Assembly: GCA_036275115.1 (NCBI GenBank)
Contig: DASUEK010000248.1
Span: 1-20,754 of the forward strand
From: Permianibacter sp036275115
Lineage (GTDB): Bacteria; Pseudomonadota; Gammaproteobacteria; Enterobacterales; Permianibacteraceae
DNA length: 20,754 nt
Direction of reading: 5' to 3'
In this document: in pieces, positions 7,949-15,553 of the stretch
How the letters are laid out: every line of letters begins with the position of its first letter
Numbering within the stretch: the first letter of the stretch is position 1
Translations under genes and position numbers: made by a program
Notes under the pieces: model-generated
Databases searched by the model: none
Told to the model about the DNA's origin: nothing
Seen by the model: the letters and a program-made list of their open reading frames with translations, nothing else

Positions 7949-8135
7949 AGCGATGCCAAGTGATCGGTTGTCAGCGACGGTGCGTATTGGAGTATGGATG
8001 CCTCAGGCTCCGGTGCTGACCGACAGGGCGGCAAGCGCCGGGCCAGCGTGGCATGCGTAGCCTGTGCGAGCAGTAACGGTTCAAGACTGGTGTTTGTGCA
8101 AGGTGTTGCTCATGAAGAGTGACACCGGTTTTTCG
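7949..8135. other. 3' intergenic stretch before the terminator
   Basis: No convincing gene is seen here. It is probably the 3' untranslated region of the choice-anchor gene. A possible 11-codon reading frame (ATG at 8112, ending TGA at 8145-8147 inside the terminator stem) has AGGTG upstream but no other support. Confidence 0.4.
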
Positions 8136-8173
8136 GCGGTATCGTGAACACCACGCGATACCGCTTTTTTTTT
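8136..8173 (+). terminator. Rho-independent terminator
   Basis: A 9-bp perfect stem (GCGGTATCG at 8136-8144 with CGATACCGC at 8156-8164) is followed directly by nine T residues (8165-8173). It would stop transcription coming from the choice-anchor gene about 190 bp upstream. The left flank (TTTTTC on the plus strand) gives a poor U-tract for the converging PH-domain gene, so it acts mainly on the plus strand. Confidence 0.88.
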
Positions 8174-8240
8174 GCTCGGGAATTTGCCAGCGCGACCGGT
8201 TTGGCCGCCGCGAGGTAACGGGATGGCGCGTGTGGGTCGC

Positions 8241-8723
8241 TCAGCGGTTGTCGTCGGCCTGCTGGCTCTGGTCGGTGGCTTCATTGAAATGCCGGCGAAA
8301 CACCAGCGGATCGGCGATACCGCGGATCGGCGCCATCGGTCCGCCACCGGCAGACACCACCACGTCACCAAAATTCAGCAGACGGCCCAGCAGGTTCTGT
8401 TCGACCTGCAAGCTTTCCACCTTGACCAGATTGATCTCGATGGTGTCGCGCCGGACAAAGCCGCGTTTGACAATCAAGCGCTTGTTGGTGATGGCGAGCT
8501 CGGTTGAGCGCTGCCGGACATAGGCAACGGCCGCCACCAGGGCCGACGCGGCAAGTACCACCAGCGGCAGGATCGGCGTCGGCCGCCACAACTGCCAGGC
8601 GAGGGCGCCGGCCAACAGCAACAGCGAAAGCGAAAGCGGACCGAACAAGGTCCACCACGACACCTGACCGGTATGCAGCACTTTTTCACCGCTGGTCAGT
8701 ACTTTGGCAACGTAAGAGTCCAT
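8241..8723 (-). CDS. Bacterial PH-domain membrane protein (bPH2/YdbS-like)
   Basis: This 160-residue protein has two adjacent hydrophobic segments (about 23-45 and 50-68). They are followed by a soluble C-terminal domain with the bPH2/DUF304 pattern: STELAITNKRLIVKRGFVRRDTIEI, then VKVESLQVEQNLLGRLLNFGDVVV. The family comprises inner-membrane proteins with a pleckstrin-like fold and poorly known roles. The acidic/Gln-rich end after residue 145 (ATDQSQQADD) is likely disordered. The ATG at 8723 has GGAA about eight bases upstream. It lies 71 bp downstream of the methyltransferase gene on the same strand and may be co-transcribed, although the two products have no obvious functional link. Confidence 0.85.
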   Translation of the reverse strand: MDSYVAKVLTSGEKVLHTGQVSWWTLFGPLSLSLLLLAGALAWQLWRPTPILPLVVLAASALVAAVAYVRQRSTELAITNKRLIVKRGFVRRDTIEINLVKVESLQVEQNLLGRLLNFGDVVVSAGGGPMAPIRGIADPLVFRRHFNEATDQSQQADDNR

Positions 8724-8794
8724 GAGCCGATTCCGGAAAAACGCGTGGCCGGTACCTTACCGGCTTCTGCGCCGACTGCCAATCGGGCGCCGGT

Positions 8795-9625
8795 TCAGCG
8801 ATAAACCCGGGCGCTGGCCTGGACAAACGAATACAGAAACACGGCATTGGGATTGTTCTGGACGCTGGCCAGTTCGGCTTTCATCGCCTCGACCAGGGCC
8901 GCCGTGACCTTGCCGGCCGCGATCAGTTGATCGGCCGCGGACAGCAGCAGTTCGGTCCAGTACTCGATGATCTCCTGACGTTTGTCCGGATACCGGTTGT
9001 CGAGGTGCCAGGTTTTCAATTCGGTGCGGATGTCTTCGTAGCCGAGCGCCAGCAGCAGGTTGCCGAGTTTGGCGCCAACGAACGGATCGCCGTTGCATTC
9101 GAGCTGATAGTCGTTGAATGCCATCCAGTACTGCAGCAGATGCGGCGAGTAGGGATCGAGGAAGAAGCTCGCGTTCATCACTTCGGTGATGTAAACGACG
9201 CCGCCCGGTTTCAGCACCCGGCGCACTTCCGACAGCACCAGCGACGGATTCGGCACATGCTCCAGCACCCAGCACAGAAATGCCGCATCAAAACTGCGCG
9301 CGCGAAACGACATGGCCCCGGCATCCATTTGCTGAAGTTGATAACGGCCGTCCGCCCATGGCACCGTGGCCAAATGCTGGTTGGCCGCGGCCAGTTGCCG
9401 CTCGCTCATGTCGATGCCGGTGAGCTCAATATGCGGGAAGCGGCGCAACAGGATTTCACTCTGGGCGCCGACCCCGCAGCCGACTTCCAGCACCGACAGC
9501 GCGTCACGCAAATCGATATCGCGATAGACCATGTGCTCGGAGAAACGTGCCTGTCGGCGCAGCCGCTGCTGCTCGGTGTCGGAGAACCCGTGGATGTAGG
9601 GAAAATCGGCTTTGCTCTGGCTCAT
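8795..9625 (-). CDS. Class I SAM-dependent methyltransferase
   Basis: The protein has 276 residues. Motif I, VLEVGCGVGAQSEIL, starts near residue 46. It is followed by the acidic end of strand 2 (LTGIDMS), the motif II region (MDAGAMSFRARSFDAAFLCWVLEHVPN) and motif III (VLKPGGVVYITEV), so this is a complete Rossmann methyltransferase of the Methyltransf_11/25 type. The C-terminal 90 residues are mostly helical, contain LGYEDIRTELKTWHLDNRYP, and may form the substrate lid. The substrate cannot be read from sequence, and no lipid, quinone or natural-product genes are adjacent. The ATG at 9625 has GAGGG seven bases upstream. The frame stays open to 9766, but the upstream part shows no conserved sequence. 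Confidence 0.88.
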   Translation of the reverse strand: MSQSKADFPYIHGFSDTEQQRLRRQARFSEHMVYRDIDLRDALSVLEVGCGVGAQSEILLRRFPHIELTGIDMSERQLAAANQHLATVPWADGRYQLQQMDAGAMSFRARSFDAAFLCWVLEHVPNPSLVLSEVRRVLKPGGVVYITEVMNASFFLDPYSPHLLQYWMAFNDYQLECNGDPFVGAKLGNLLLALGYEDIRTELKTWHLDNRYPDKRQEIIEYWTELLLSAADQLIAAGKVTAALVEAMKAELASVQNNPNAVFLYSFVQASARVYR

Positions 9626-10026
9626 GATGGCCCTCGGGGTAGTCTCGGTGGTGACGAATAGGGCAAGCGTTACAGCGGGACGGTGCGCTGCCATGATGGC
9701 ACAGTTGCCGCGCGATACCATGACTGAGGCGTGAAGGATCACTTGGCCGGTGCGTGCGCGCCGCACTTGCGGATGAATCTGTCGGTGTCGGTGTCGGTGT
9801 CAGTGTAGTCCAGCGATTGTCTCATCCAGCGCTGGTTTCGCCCTGTGTTTACCAAACCCGGCGTGAGCTTGGGCCTGCACCAACCGCCGGACACCGCCGA
9901 TGCGGGCACTGCCACCAACTCGGCGAGGGGGCGGCATGGCATCGCCGTGGGCGAGCCAGAATGCGCGGGGTATGACGCGGGCCGTTTGCACCAGCCAACA
10001 GCCGCGCACGCCGGCAGCAATGCAGG
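9626..10026. other. Apparently non-coding stretch
   Basis: Several short open frames cross this 400-bp stretch on both strands, but none has a recognisable domain, a good SD and sensible composition together. It holds a hexanucleotide tandem repeat (9781-9804) and may be partly decayed DNA behind the PhzF stub. The promoter of the methyltransferase gene should lie within its left end, but I see no clear -35/-10 pair. Confidence 0.5.
9781..9804. repeat. GTCGGT hexanucleotide tandem repeat
   Basis: GTCGGT is repeated three times in tandem, followed by a fourth unit with one change (GTCAGT). It lies in the non-coding stretch upstream of the methyltransferase gene and could vary in copy number by slippage. 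Confidence 0.8.
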
Positions 10027-10266
10027 TCACCGATTCTTTTTTTCCGGCCGCTCCTGTGGTGAGCTAGCCGCGATCACGCCGCCGCGAAAATGCCGCGACG
10101 GCCGCATGGCCACAATCGCCTGCTTTTGTTCGTGACTGAGCGCCGCGCCAGCCAGCACGACACCGGCGGGATTACCGCTGCACTCGCGGCTGTTGATGGC
10201 GTGCATTGCAATCAGTTCGACTCGCGTGGCCGGCTGGCTGCTGGTATCAAAAGGCGGATGAGGCAT
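10027..10266 (-). pseudogene. PhzF-family N-terminal remnant
   Basis: The frame encodes 79 residues. Residues 15-52 resemble the first strand-helix unit of PhzF/YddE-type isomerases: VELIAMHAINSRECSGNPAGVVL, where the family has (V/I)DAFT...F.GNPAGVV, followed by LSHEQKQAIVAM, where it has LS..QMQ.IA. The similarity stops just where the family's catalytic Glu (SET segment) should follow. The rest (residues 53-79) is Arg/Pro-rich and unrelated, and I found no later PhzF motif in any frame down to 9767. PhzF proteins are normally 260-300 residues, so this is a truncated stub. Its ATG at 10266 and an AGGAG about 11 bases upstream are intact. It lies 45 bp downstream of the YchJ-like gene on the same strand. 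A novel short protein is a less likely alternative. Confidence 0.55.
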
Positions 10267-10311
10267 GGTGAGACCACTCCTGCACGAGCCGCGTCTTGAT
10301 GGCAAGCGCGG

Positions 10312-10707
10312 TCAGGACGCGTGAATGTCGCCGTCGAGATACCACCAGCGGCCATTTTCTCGCACAAAGCGACTGGTTTCGTGCAGGCGATAAGCACGAC
10401 CATTGATTTTGAATTTGGCAATGAATTCGACGGTGGCGTGGCTGGCGTCCTGCGTTTCGCTGCGGCAAATCGTCAGGCCGAGCCAACGCCGCATCGGCGT
10501 TTCCTGCAGACTGAGATCGGCCGGGCAGCTGCTCGGATGCCAGCTTTGGCGCAGATACGCTTCCAGACCGAGCACATAGGCGCTGTACCGTGAGCGCATC
10601 AATTCTGTCGCGGTCGTTGCCACGGCGCCGGCGTGAAAAAGGCCACAGCATTGTGAATAAGGTTTGCCACTGTCACAGGGGCAGAGAGCGGGGGCGGTTG
10701 GGGCCAT
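10312..10707 (-). CDS. YchJ family protein (UPF0225) with N-terminal SEC-C motif
   Basis: This 131-residue protein has a SEC-C zinc-binding motif at its N-terminus (CPCDSGKPYSQCCG, from residue 9). It is followed by the YchJ core: ELMRSRYSAYVLGLEAYLRQSWHPSSCP, WLGLTI and SRFVRENGRWWYLDGD. E. coli YchJ carries a second SEC-C motif after the core, but this protein ends seven residues after YLDG and lacks it. The core has an NTF2-like fold in known family members, and its biological role is not established. The ATG at 10707 has GGAG about eight bases upstream, and an earlier in-frame ATG (10749) has no family support. The PhzF stub follows 45 bp downstream. The 5' side holds a tandem-repeat hairpin belonging to the preceding gene's 3' end. 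Confidence 0.9.
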   Translation of the reverse strand: MAPTAPALCPCDSGKPYSQCCGLFHAGAVATTATELMRSRYSAYVLGLEAYLRQSWHPSSCPADLSLQETPMRRWLGLTICRSETQDASHATVEFIAKFKINGRAYRLHETSRFVRENGRWWYLDGDIHAS

Positions 10708-10743
10708 GTGGCCGCTCCGGTGGCGGATGAAGCCGCCATGATA

Positions 10744-10806
10744 ATGCAAAAGGGTAATGCAAAACGGCGATGCAAAACGGCAACACCCATGGCGTCGCCG
10801 TTTTGC
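10744..10806 (-). terminator. Repeat-built hairpin, probable terminator of the acidic OM protein gene
   Basis: Three tandem 13-bp units begin ATGCAAAA (10744, 10757, 10770). Further right, TCGCCGTTTTGC (10795-10806) is complementary to two of them: a 12-bp stem with 10759-10770 or a 10-bp stem with 10772-10781. On the minus strand the hairpin is followed by TTTTGCAT repeats, a weak U-tract. It lies 26 bp past the stop of the outer-membrane protein gene. Confidence 0.55.
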
Positions 10807-10831
10807 GGGCTACAGTCGTATCGTCAGCGAA

Positions 10832-11443
10832 TCAGAAGTTGACGCGGGCAAACAGGCCGGTGACGTCCGCATCGGAGTCATCGGCGGTGGTGAAGCTCAG
10901 GCCGACACCAACGCTCGGATTGAATTGATAGAGCGCGCCAACATTGAGCTGGGTGTCGGAGTCCTCGTCACCATCGACGTAAACGGCATTGCCGAACAAC
11001 TCCAGCGACTCGGTTGCCATGCCGCGCAGGCCGACCGACAGCAGGTTGGCATCGGTATCGCCCTCCAGCTCGCCAAAACCTTCGATATCAATGCTGATGT
11101 CGGCTTCGGCACGGCTGACGCTGGTCACCAGATCCAGTCGATCCGTCAAGGCGGTGTGAAAACCAAAACCCAGGCTGCGGCTATCGACTTCGGTGTCGAT
11201 ATCTACGCCGTACAGGCTCTCACTGCCTTCGGCGCGACCGATGTCGACCAGGACAAAGAAGTGATCGCCCAACTCAAACGAACCGGTCAGGTTCAGGCCG
11301 TCGATGTCGACGCTGTCGCCGTCAACATCCGTTTCCATCTGGCTGTAGCTGCCTTGCACGTAGTTGTAGGAAAAATCGCTGGCCTGCGCGGCGCCAAGGC
11401 TCGCAGCAAAAACGGACAAGGCGATCAGGGTTTGCTTCATCAT
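10832..11443 (-). CDS. Small acidic outer-membrane beta-barrel protein
   Basis: The 203-residue precursor has a signal peptide (MMKQTLIALSVFAASLGAAQA, cleaved before SDF). The mature part consists of alternating amphipathic strands and ends in LFARVNF, with the terminal Phe typical of BamA-assembled barrels. About eight strands can be guessed, giving an OmpW/OmpX-sized barrel. The loops are rich in Asp and Glu (TDVDGDSVDIDG, SIDIEGFGELEGDTD, DGDEDSDT). No specific family is recognised, and a role as a small porin or adhesive surface protein is inference. The start is an ATG-ATG pair at 11443/11440. The first lies nine bases from GGAG and is preferred. The open frame runs to 11581, but that part is not signal-like. 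It is transcribed alone, with a probable hairpin terminator downstream. Confidence 0.8.
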   Translation of the reverse strand: MMKQTLIALSVFAASLGAAQASDFSYNYVQGSYSQMETDVDGDSVDIDGLNLTGSFELGDHFFVLVDIGRAEGSESLYGVDIDTEVDSRSLGFGFHTALTDRLDLVTSVSRAEADISIDIEGFGELEGDTDANLLSVGLRGMATESLELFGNAVYVDGDEDSDTQLNVGALYQFNPSVGVGLSFTTADDSDADVTGLFARVNF

Positions 11444-11620
11444 GAACTGGCACTCCGTTGTATACACCGTCTTGCTCGGTGCGGTGGTTTCTGCGCAATA
11501 GCGCGCAACGGAGGTCACTGTAGAGTTGTGGCTCTGAACGAAAAATGAATGGCAAATTGGCGGCTTTGGTATTACTGCCAACGCGCCATTCAGCTGGGAT
11601 TCAGTCAGTTTTTCGCCCGA

Positions 11621-13822
11621 TTACCAGTCGAGATAAACCGTCAGCTGCAGGCTGCGGCCTTGTTGCGGTAACAAAGAATTGTAAAAACTGGCGCTGCCCT
11701 GCCAGACATCATTGCCGTCACGCGTGCCGGGCGCGAAACCGGCGGCAGCTTCGCGCACCCCAGGATGGTCGTAGGCTTTGTCAAACAGATTCAATGCGCT
11801 CAGCGACAGACTGATGCCGCTGTTGCTGATGTCGCGCCAAAGCCAGGTCAGATCGGCGACGGTATAGGACGGCACGGTGTCAGCCGGATTGCTGCTGACG
11901 GTGTCGCGTGCACCGATGTGGCGACCGCGCAAGGTTAGTGCGTGCTGTCCGGTTGGTGTCCAGGTCAGGCCGAGTTGCAGTTTGTCTTCCGCCGTATCGC
12001 CCACTGGCACTTGCTCGGTGCCGCCATTGTTATCGGCTTGGCTTTCTTCCGCGTCGATCAGCGAAAAATAGCCCCACAACTGGGTTTGCCAGAATGTGCC
12101 CGGCGCCAGCTTCCAGCGCCAGCCGAGATCCCAGCCATCGATGTGACGTTCGCCTTCGTTGCGGGCACCGCCGCTGAACGTGACGATGTCATTGCGGGTG
12201 CGCAGTTGCCAGCGCGACAGCCAGGTGCTGTAGTGTTCGCCGCTGTAACCGAGTTGCAGTTCAACGGTTTCACCGGTTTCCGGATCCAGATCCGGATCGC
12301 TGCCACTGCCGCGCCAGCCACCGTACAGTTCGCGTGGTGCCGGTTCGTTGAACGATTCCCCGTACAGCAACTTGCCGGTCCAGCGCTTATTGTTGACGAC
12401 ATAGCCGCCGCGCAGCGACGTGGCGCTGGCGTATTCGCTGTGCTTGTCGTGCCGGACACCCAAGGTCAGGATGTGCTGATCGTGCTCGCCCCACCACTGC
12501 TCGCCGGTGTAGCGCAGCTGGCTGTACAGCGACCATTCACGGGTCGTGATGTGGTTGTTGGCAATGGTGTCGTATGAGGCATGGTCCGGAAACGGGTAAT
12601 CCGCCAACGACAGCAGCGTGCGCGGATCAACGCTCGGGCCGTAGTTGGTCCGGTAGGCTTTCTGCAGATCCTTGCGTTCATAGCGACCACCAGCCACCAG
12701 CGACCAGTGTTCGGTCAGGTTCATCTCGCCATCGTGACTGAGCGCAAGGCTGTCGTTTTCGGTGCCCCAGTAGGAGAAATCAACCACCCGCACTGTGTTG
12801 CCGAAATCGTCGGTAACGTTGTAACCCTCGAGAAAATACGAGTCATCGGCCACGCCACTTTCGCGGTAGCGCAGCACTGTATTGCCTTGCCAGTGTTCGC
12901 CACGATGCCGCTGGCGCAGCGATACCGCCAGATCCGGTTCGGCCCAGACCGCGCGATTCTGGGCGGCGTCGGCGGCATAGACATTGCCGAAGCCGGTTTC
13001 GAGCTCAAAGTACTGCGCCGCAAACTCGGTGTCACGCCAGCGCAGCCGCAGATCCAGGCCGCGATGCTGGTGCGGTGAGTCATAGCGACCGGCGTAATCG
13101 CGGTCATCGACAAACGCGCCCCACAGCTCACGGTCCGCGTAGTAGCGATCCTGCAACCATTCATAGCGGTCATTCTGGTCACGATCCAGATTGCCGCGAT
13201 CCAGCCGGCCGGCCGCGCTCAGTTGCCACTCGCCTTGCTGCAGCAGGTAATGGAAGTCGAGAATTTCCTGATCAAAGCTGCCGCGCCGGACATGACCGGA
13301 AAAATGCGAGCCGTCTTTTGCGACCGATTGCCGGGTGATGACATTGATGACACCGACAAAGGCATTGGCACCGTAGACCACAGCCGCCGGCCCATAGACC
13401 ACTTCAACCTGCTGGATTTGACTCATCGGCAGTGCGCTGATGATTTCGGCTTGGTTGAAGTACAGATGATTCAGCGGCAGCCCGTCGAGCAACAACAAGT
13501 AGGGCACGGAGATGCTTTTGCGAATACCGCGCCACTGGTTCTGAAACCAGGTGTCGCCGTACGGACGGCTGACGTCCATGCCGGGCAGGTCGTCGAACAT
13601 TTCCGACAATTCGCGATAACCGCGCTGACGAAAATCGTCCTGAGTCAGCACGATCACCGTGGCTGGCGCGTCGATCAGACGCTCGGCTTTGCGCGATGCC
13701 GAGGTGATCATGATCTTGGTCAGCTCGTCCAGCGACAGATCAAACAGTTCGGTAGTGCTTGCCCCGTACGCGGGAACCATCCCTGGTGCGATCAGGCACC
13801 ACAGTAGCGACCACCACCGCAT
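11621..13822 (-). CDS. TonB-dependent outer-membrane receptor
   Basis: The 733-residue precursor has a signal peptide (about 1-20, ending AYGA). A complete plug domain starts near residue 40: APATVIVLTQDDFRQRGYRELSEMFDDLPGMDV, then VPYLLLLDGLPLN and QIQQVEVVYGPAAVVYGANAFVGVINVIT. A roughly 560-residue barrel ends in SLQLTVYLDW, with a terminal aromatic residue. Such receptors import iron-siderophores, haem, cobalamin or other large solutes using TonB-ExbBD energy. I cannot see a clear TonB box between the signal peptide and the plug. No ABC transporter, siderophore gene or TonB gene is nearby, so the ligand is open. The segment FDLSLDELTKIMITSASRK before the plug is shared by a large group of receptors of mixed substrate. 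The ATG at 13822 has GGAG eight bases upstream. The gene lies 116 bp downstream of the ATP-grasp-like gene on the same strand. Confidence 0.93.
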   Translation of the reverse strand: MRWWSLLWCLIAPGMVPAYGASTTELFDLSLDELTKIMITSASRKAERLIDAPATVIVLTQDDFRQRGYRELSEMFDDLPGMDVSRPYGDTWFQNQWRGIRKSISVPYLLLLDGLPLNHLYFNQAEIISALPMSQIQQVEVVYGPAAVVYGANAFVGVINVITRQSVAKDGSHFSGHVRRGSFDQEILDFHYLLQQGEWQLSAAGRLDRGNLDRDQNDRYEWLQDRYYADRELWGAFVDDRDYAGRYDSPHQHRGLDLRLRWRDTEFAAQYFELETGFGNVYAADAAQNRAVWAEPDLAVSLRQRHRGEHWQGNTVLRYRESGVADDSYFLEGYNVTDDFGNTVRVVDFSYWGTENDSLALSHDGEMNLTEHWSLVAGGRYERKDLQKAYRTNYGPSVDPRTLLSLADYPFPDHASYDTIANNHITTREWSLYSQLRYTGEQWWGEHDQHILTLGVRHDKHSEYASATSLRGGYVVNNKRWTGKLLYGESFNEPAPRELYGGWRGSGSDPDLDPETGETVELQLGYSGEHYSTWLSRWQLRTRNDIVTFSGGARNEGERHIDGWDLGWRWKLAPGTFWQTQLWGYFSLIDAEESQADNNGGTEQVPVGDTAEDKLQLGLTWTPTGQHALTLRGRHIGARDTVSSNPADTVPSYTVADLTWLWRDISNSGISLSLSALNLFDKAYDHPGVREAAAGFAPGTRDGNDVWQGSASFYNSLLPQQGRSLQLTVYLDW

Positions 13823-13938
13823 GAACCGACTCCGATGCGTCTGCTTTGTTCAGAGTGTAGTCAGCGTCGGAAAAAATGTTAGCGGCGAGGAGCACGTGTT
13901 CTACTTGCCTTGAGCGTAACCGGATTATCTGGCACGAC

Positions 13939-15258
13939 TCAGATCAGAAACACCGGGGCAAAGCCGCCGCCGGGGGTTCGCATGTTGGTGGTCTGGCCTT
14001 GGTACAGCCGCGCCGCGACTAGCAAGGTGCGGCCTGCGTAGCGGTAAACGCGGACATCGGTTTTCAGGGCCAGCGTGGCGCCGTCCTGCGCAATGACCCG
14101 CTCGCTCGGCGGCGCAAACGCTTGCGCGATGTAATCGGCTGCGACAATTTCTTGCCAGGTCTTCCGTGTCAATTTGTCGCCGCGATAACTGGCCTTGCTG
14201 CCATAGCCACGCGCCGGTTTGAAGAACCAATGTTTGCGCTGCTGCCATAACAGCTCGGCATTGTCGGCATTGACGGCCACGGTTTCCGGTATGCCCTGAC
14301 TCAGTGTCTGCTGCAGGGCATCCGGCACCTGCCAGCGCTGCAATTGCTCGCGGTCACGCAGGGTGATCAGGTTGCGCTTGTCGGCGTACAGGGCGTAGAC
14401 GTGCGGGTGTGGTGTGAGCACCACGGCATCCTGCTCATAGGCCTGTTGCAACACGGCATGTCCGGGTTCGCTGAGCAGAAAATCGGTCAGCCGGTTGTAG
14501 ACCAGATCAATGACCTGGTCGCCAACATAGAGTCGATTGTCGCGCAGCTGCAGTTCACTCGGGTCGGCGATGACGGCATCAATGCCATGGCGACGGAACA
14601 GCTGCTGCGCCAGCAGGAATTCCGGGTAGAGAAATTGTTCGCTCGGTGCATCGTCGACAATCGCAATGCGCTGCAAGGGGCGGTCGGCGCGTTGGCGTGC
14701 CCACTCTTCGCGAAACATCGCCAGCACGCTGGTCTCGAATTCCTGACTGATAGGCGGCCACAACAGGGCCGACATTTCCGGGCAGCAGGCTTGCTGGCTG
14801 CGGCGCAGCGCGGCATTCAGAAACCCTCCGCCGGCATTGGTGTTGATTTCTATCAGCTTTGGGCTGTCGCCGTCGCGCTGACTGGCGCGGTGAAAGTCAT
14901 AGCCCATGAACACACCACTGGCGCCCGGATCGCGATGGGCGATGGCGGGCGCCTGCACCAGCACATGTTGCTGATAAGCCGGCAGGGCTGCCACGGTTTC
15001 AATCGCCTCGATGATCTGCTGCATGGCGCGAAATTCGCCGGTTGGCAGAAACAGCGCGACATTGGAAAACAGGCCGGGAAAATGGTGCACCAGCGATTCG
15101 GCCGTGGCGTCGCCGAGTTGCTGGGCAAGATGTGTCGCCAAATCGCGGCGGTCGAGCGTGACGCAGGCACAGCCGCTGTTAAACCACTCGGCCAAATCTG
15201 GTGTGCCGGTCGGTTGCGCGTGCGAAGGTGTGGTGGCGGAAACGGTGTCGGTAGACAT
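13939..15258 (-). CDS. Uncharacterised ATP-grasp-like protein
   Basis: This soluble protein of 439 residues has no signal or membrane segment. Features suggesting an ATP-grasp-like fold include SPKLIEINTNAGGG near residue 135, like the metal-binding EINTN of glutathione-synthetase-type enzymes. Others are YNRLTDFLL near 250, a Lys/Gly loop KHWFFKPARGYGSKASYRGD near 340, and a conserved-looking end, RLYQGQTTNMRTPGGGFAPVFLI. ATP-grasp enzymes join a carboxylate to an amine or thiol through an acyl phosphate. The substrates here are unknown, and no peptide, siderophore or thiol pathway genes flank it except the TonB receptor 116 bp downstream. The ATG at 15258 has only a weak SD-like GATCC upstream, so the start is not certain. 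The gene diverges from the hydrolase gene at 15554. The fold assignment rests on motif reading only. Confidence 0.75.
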   Translation of the reverse strand: MSTDTVSATTPSHAQPTGTPDLAEWFNSGCACVTLDRRDLATHLAQQLGDATAESLVHHFPGLFSNVALFLPTGEFRAMQQIIEAIETVAALPAYQQHVLVQAPAIAHRDPGASGVFMGYDFHRASQRDGDSPKLIEINTNAGGGFLNAALRRSQQACCPEMSALLWPPISQEFETSVLAMFREEWARQRADRPLQRIAIVDDAPSEQFLYPEFLLAQQLFRRHGIDAVIADPSELQLRDNRLYVGDQVIDLVYNRLTDFLLSEPGHAVLQQAYEQDAVVLTPHPHVYALYADKRNLITLRDREQLQRWQVPDALQQTLSQGIPETVAVNADNAELLWQQRKHWFFKPARGYGSKASYRGDKLTRKTWQEIVAADYIAQAFAPPSERVIAQDGATLALKTDVRVYRYAGRTLLVAARLYQGQTTNMRTPGGGFAPVFLI

Positions 15259-15553
15259 GACGCGGATCGATGACGGGAACCGGAATGCCAGACAGTGTAT
15301 CAGCCGAAGGGAGCGGCTCGCCGGAGGGCGGCTCAGTCAGGGCCGCCCAGCCAAGGCTCGGTCAACCGGGGCTCGGTCAACTGGGGGCAACAGCCGCCCG
15401 CAGGCACCGGGCGCTGCCCGATCAAGATGGCCGGAAATGTCCGCTACCCGGCTGGCCGGGGGGTCTTGCCGGCGCCGCCGAAGCGGTAGTCTGGGTGGCG
15501 TCGGGGCTGGCCATGAGGCCAGCCGCGATCCCAACCGCAATCGAGGACAGGCC
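15259..15553. promoter_or_regulatory. Divergent intergenic region
   Basis: This 295-bp region between two divergent genes must contain both promoters, although no consensus -35/-10 pair stands out. It holds a 15-bp tandem duplication (15355-15384, GGCTCGGTCAACCGG with one change) and an 8-bp perfect palindromic stem GGCTGGCC/GGCCAGCC (15505-15512 and 15517-15524, loop ATGA) close to the rightward gene. A short frame starting in that loop (15513) ends at 15557, overlapping the hydrolase start as ATGA. Confidence 0.45.

Noticed and set aside
8112..8147. An 11-codon frame with a weak SD, ending inside the terminator stem, like an attenuator leader peptide
   Set aside because: No gene follows on the same strand. 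The next gene converges, so there is nothing to attenuate.
10757..11548. A 263-codon plus-strand frame antisense to the acidic barrel gene
   Set aside because: It starts within the repeat hairpin and mirrors a gene with a clear signal peptide and barrel end. No domain was seen.
14344..15273. A 309-codon plus-strand frame antisense to the ATP-grasp-like gene
   Set aside because: The product has no recognisable domain and a shadow-like composition. The minus-strand frame has conserved-looking motifs.
15011..15553. An extended N-terminus for the isochorismatase-like protein, since the frame stays open upstream
   Set aside because: The extension overlaps the divergent gene and its start. The family's N-terminus begins at the ATG at 15554, which has a good SD.
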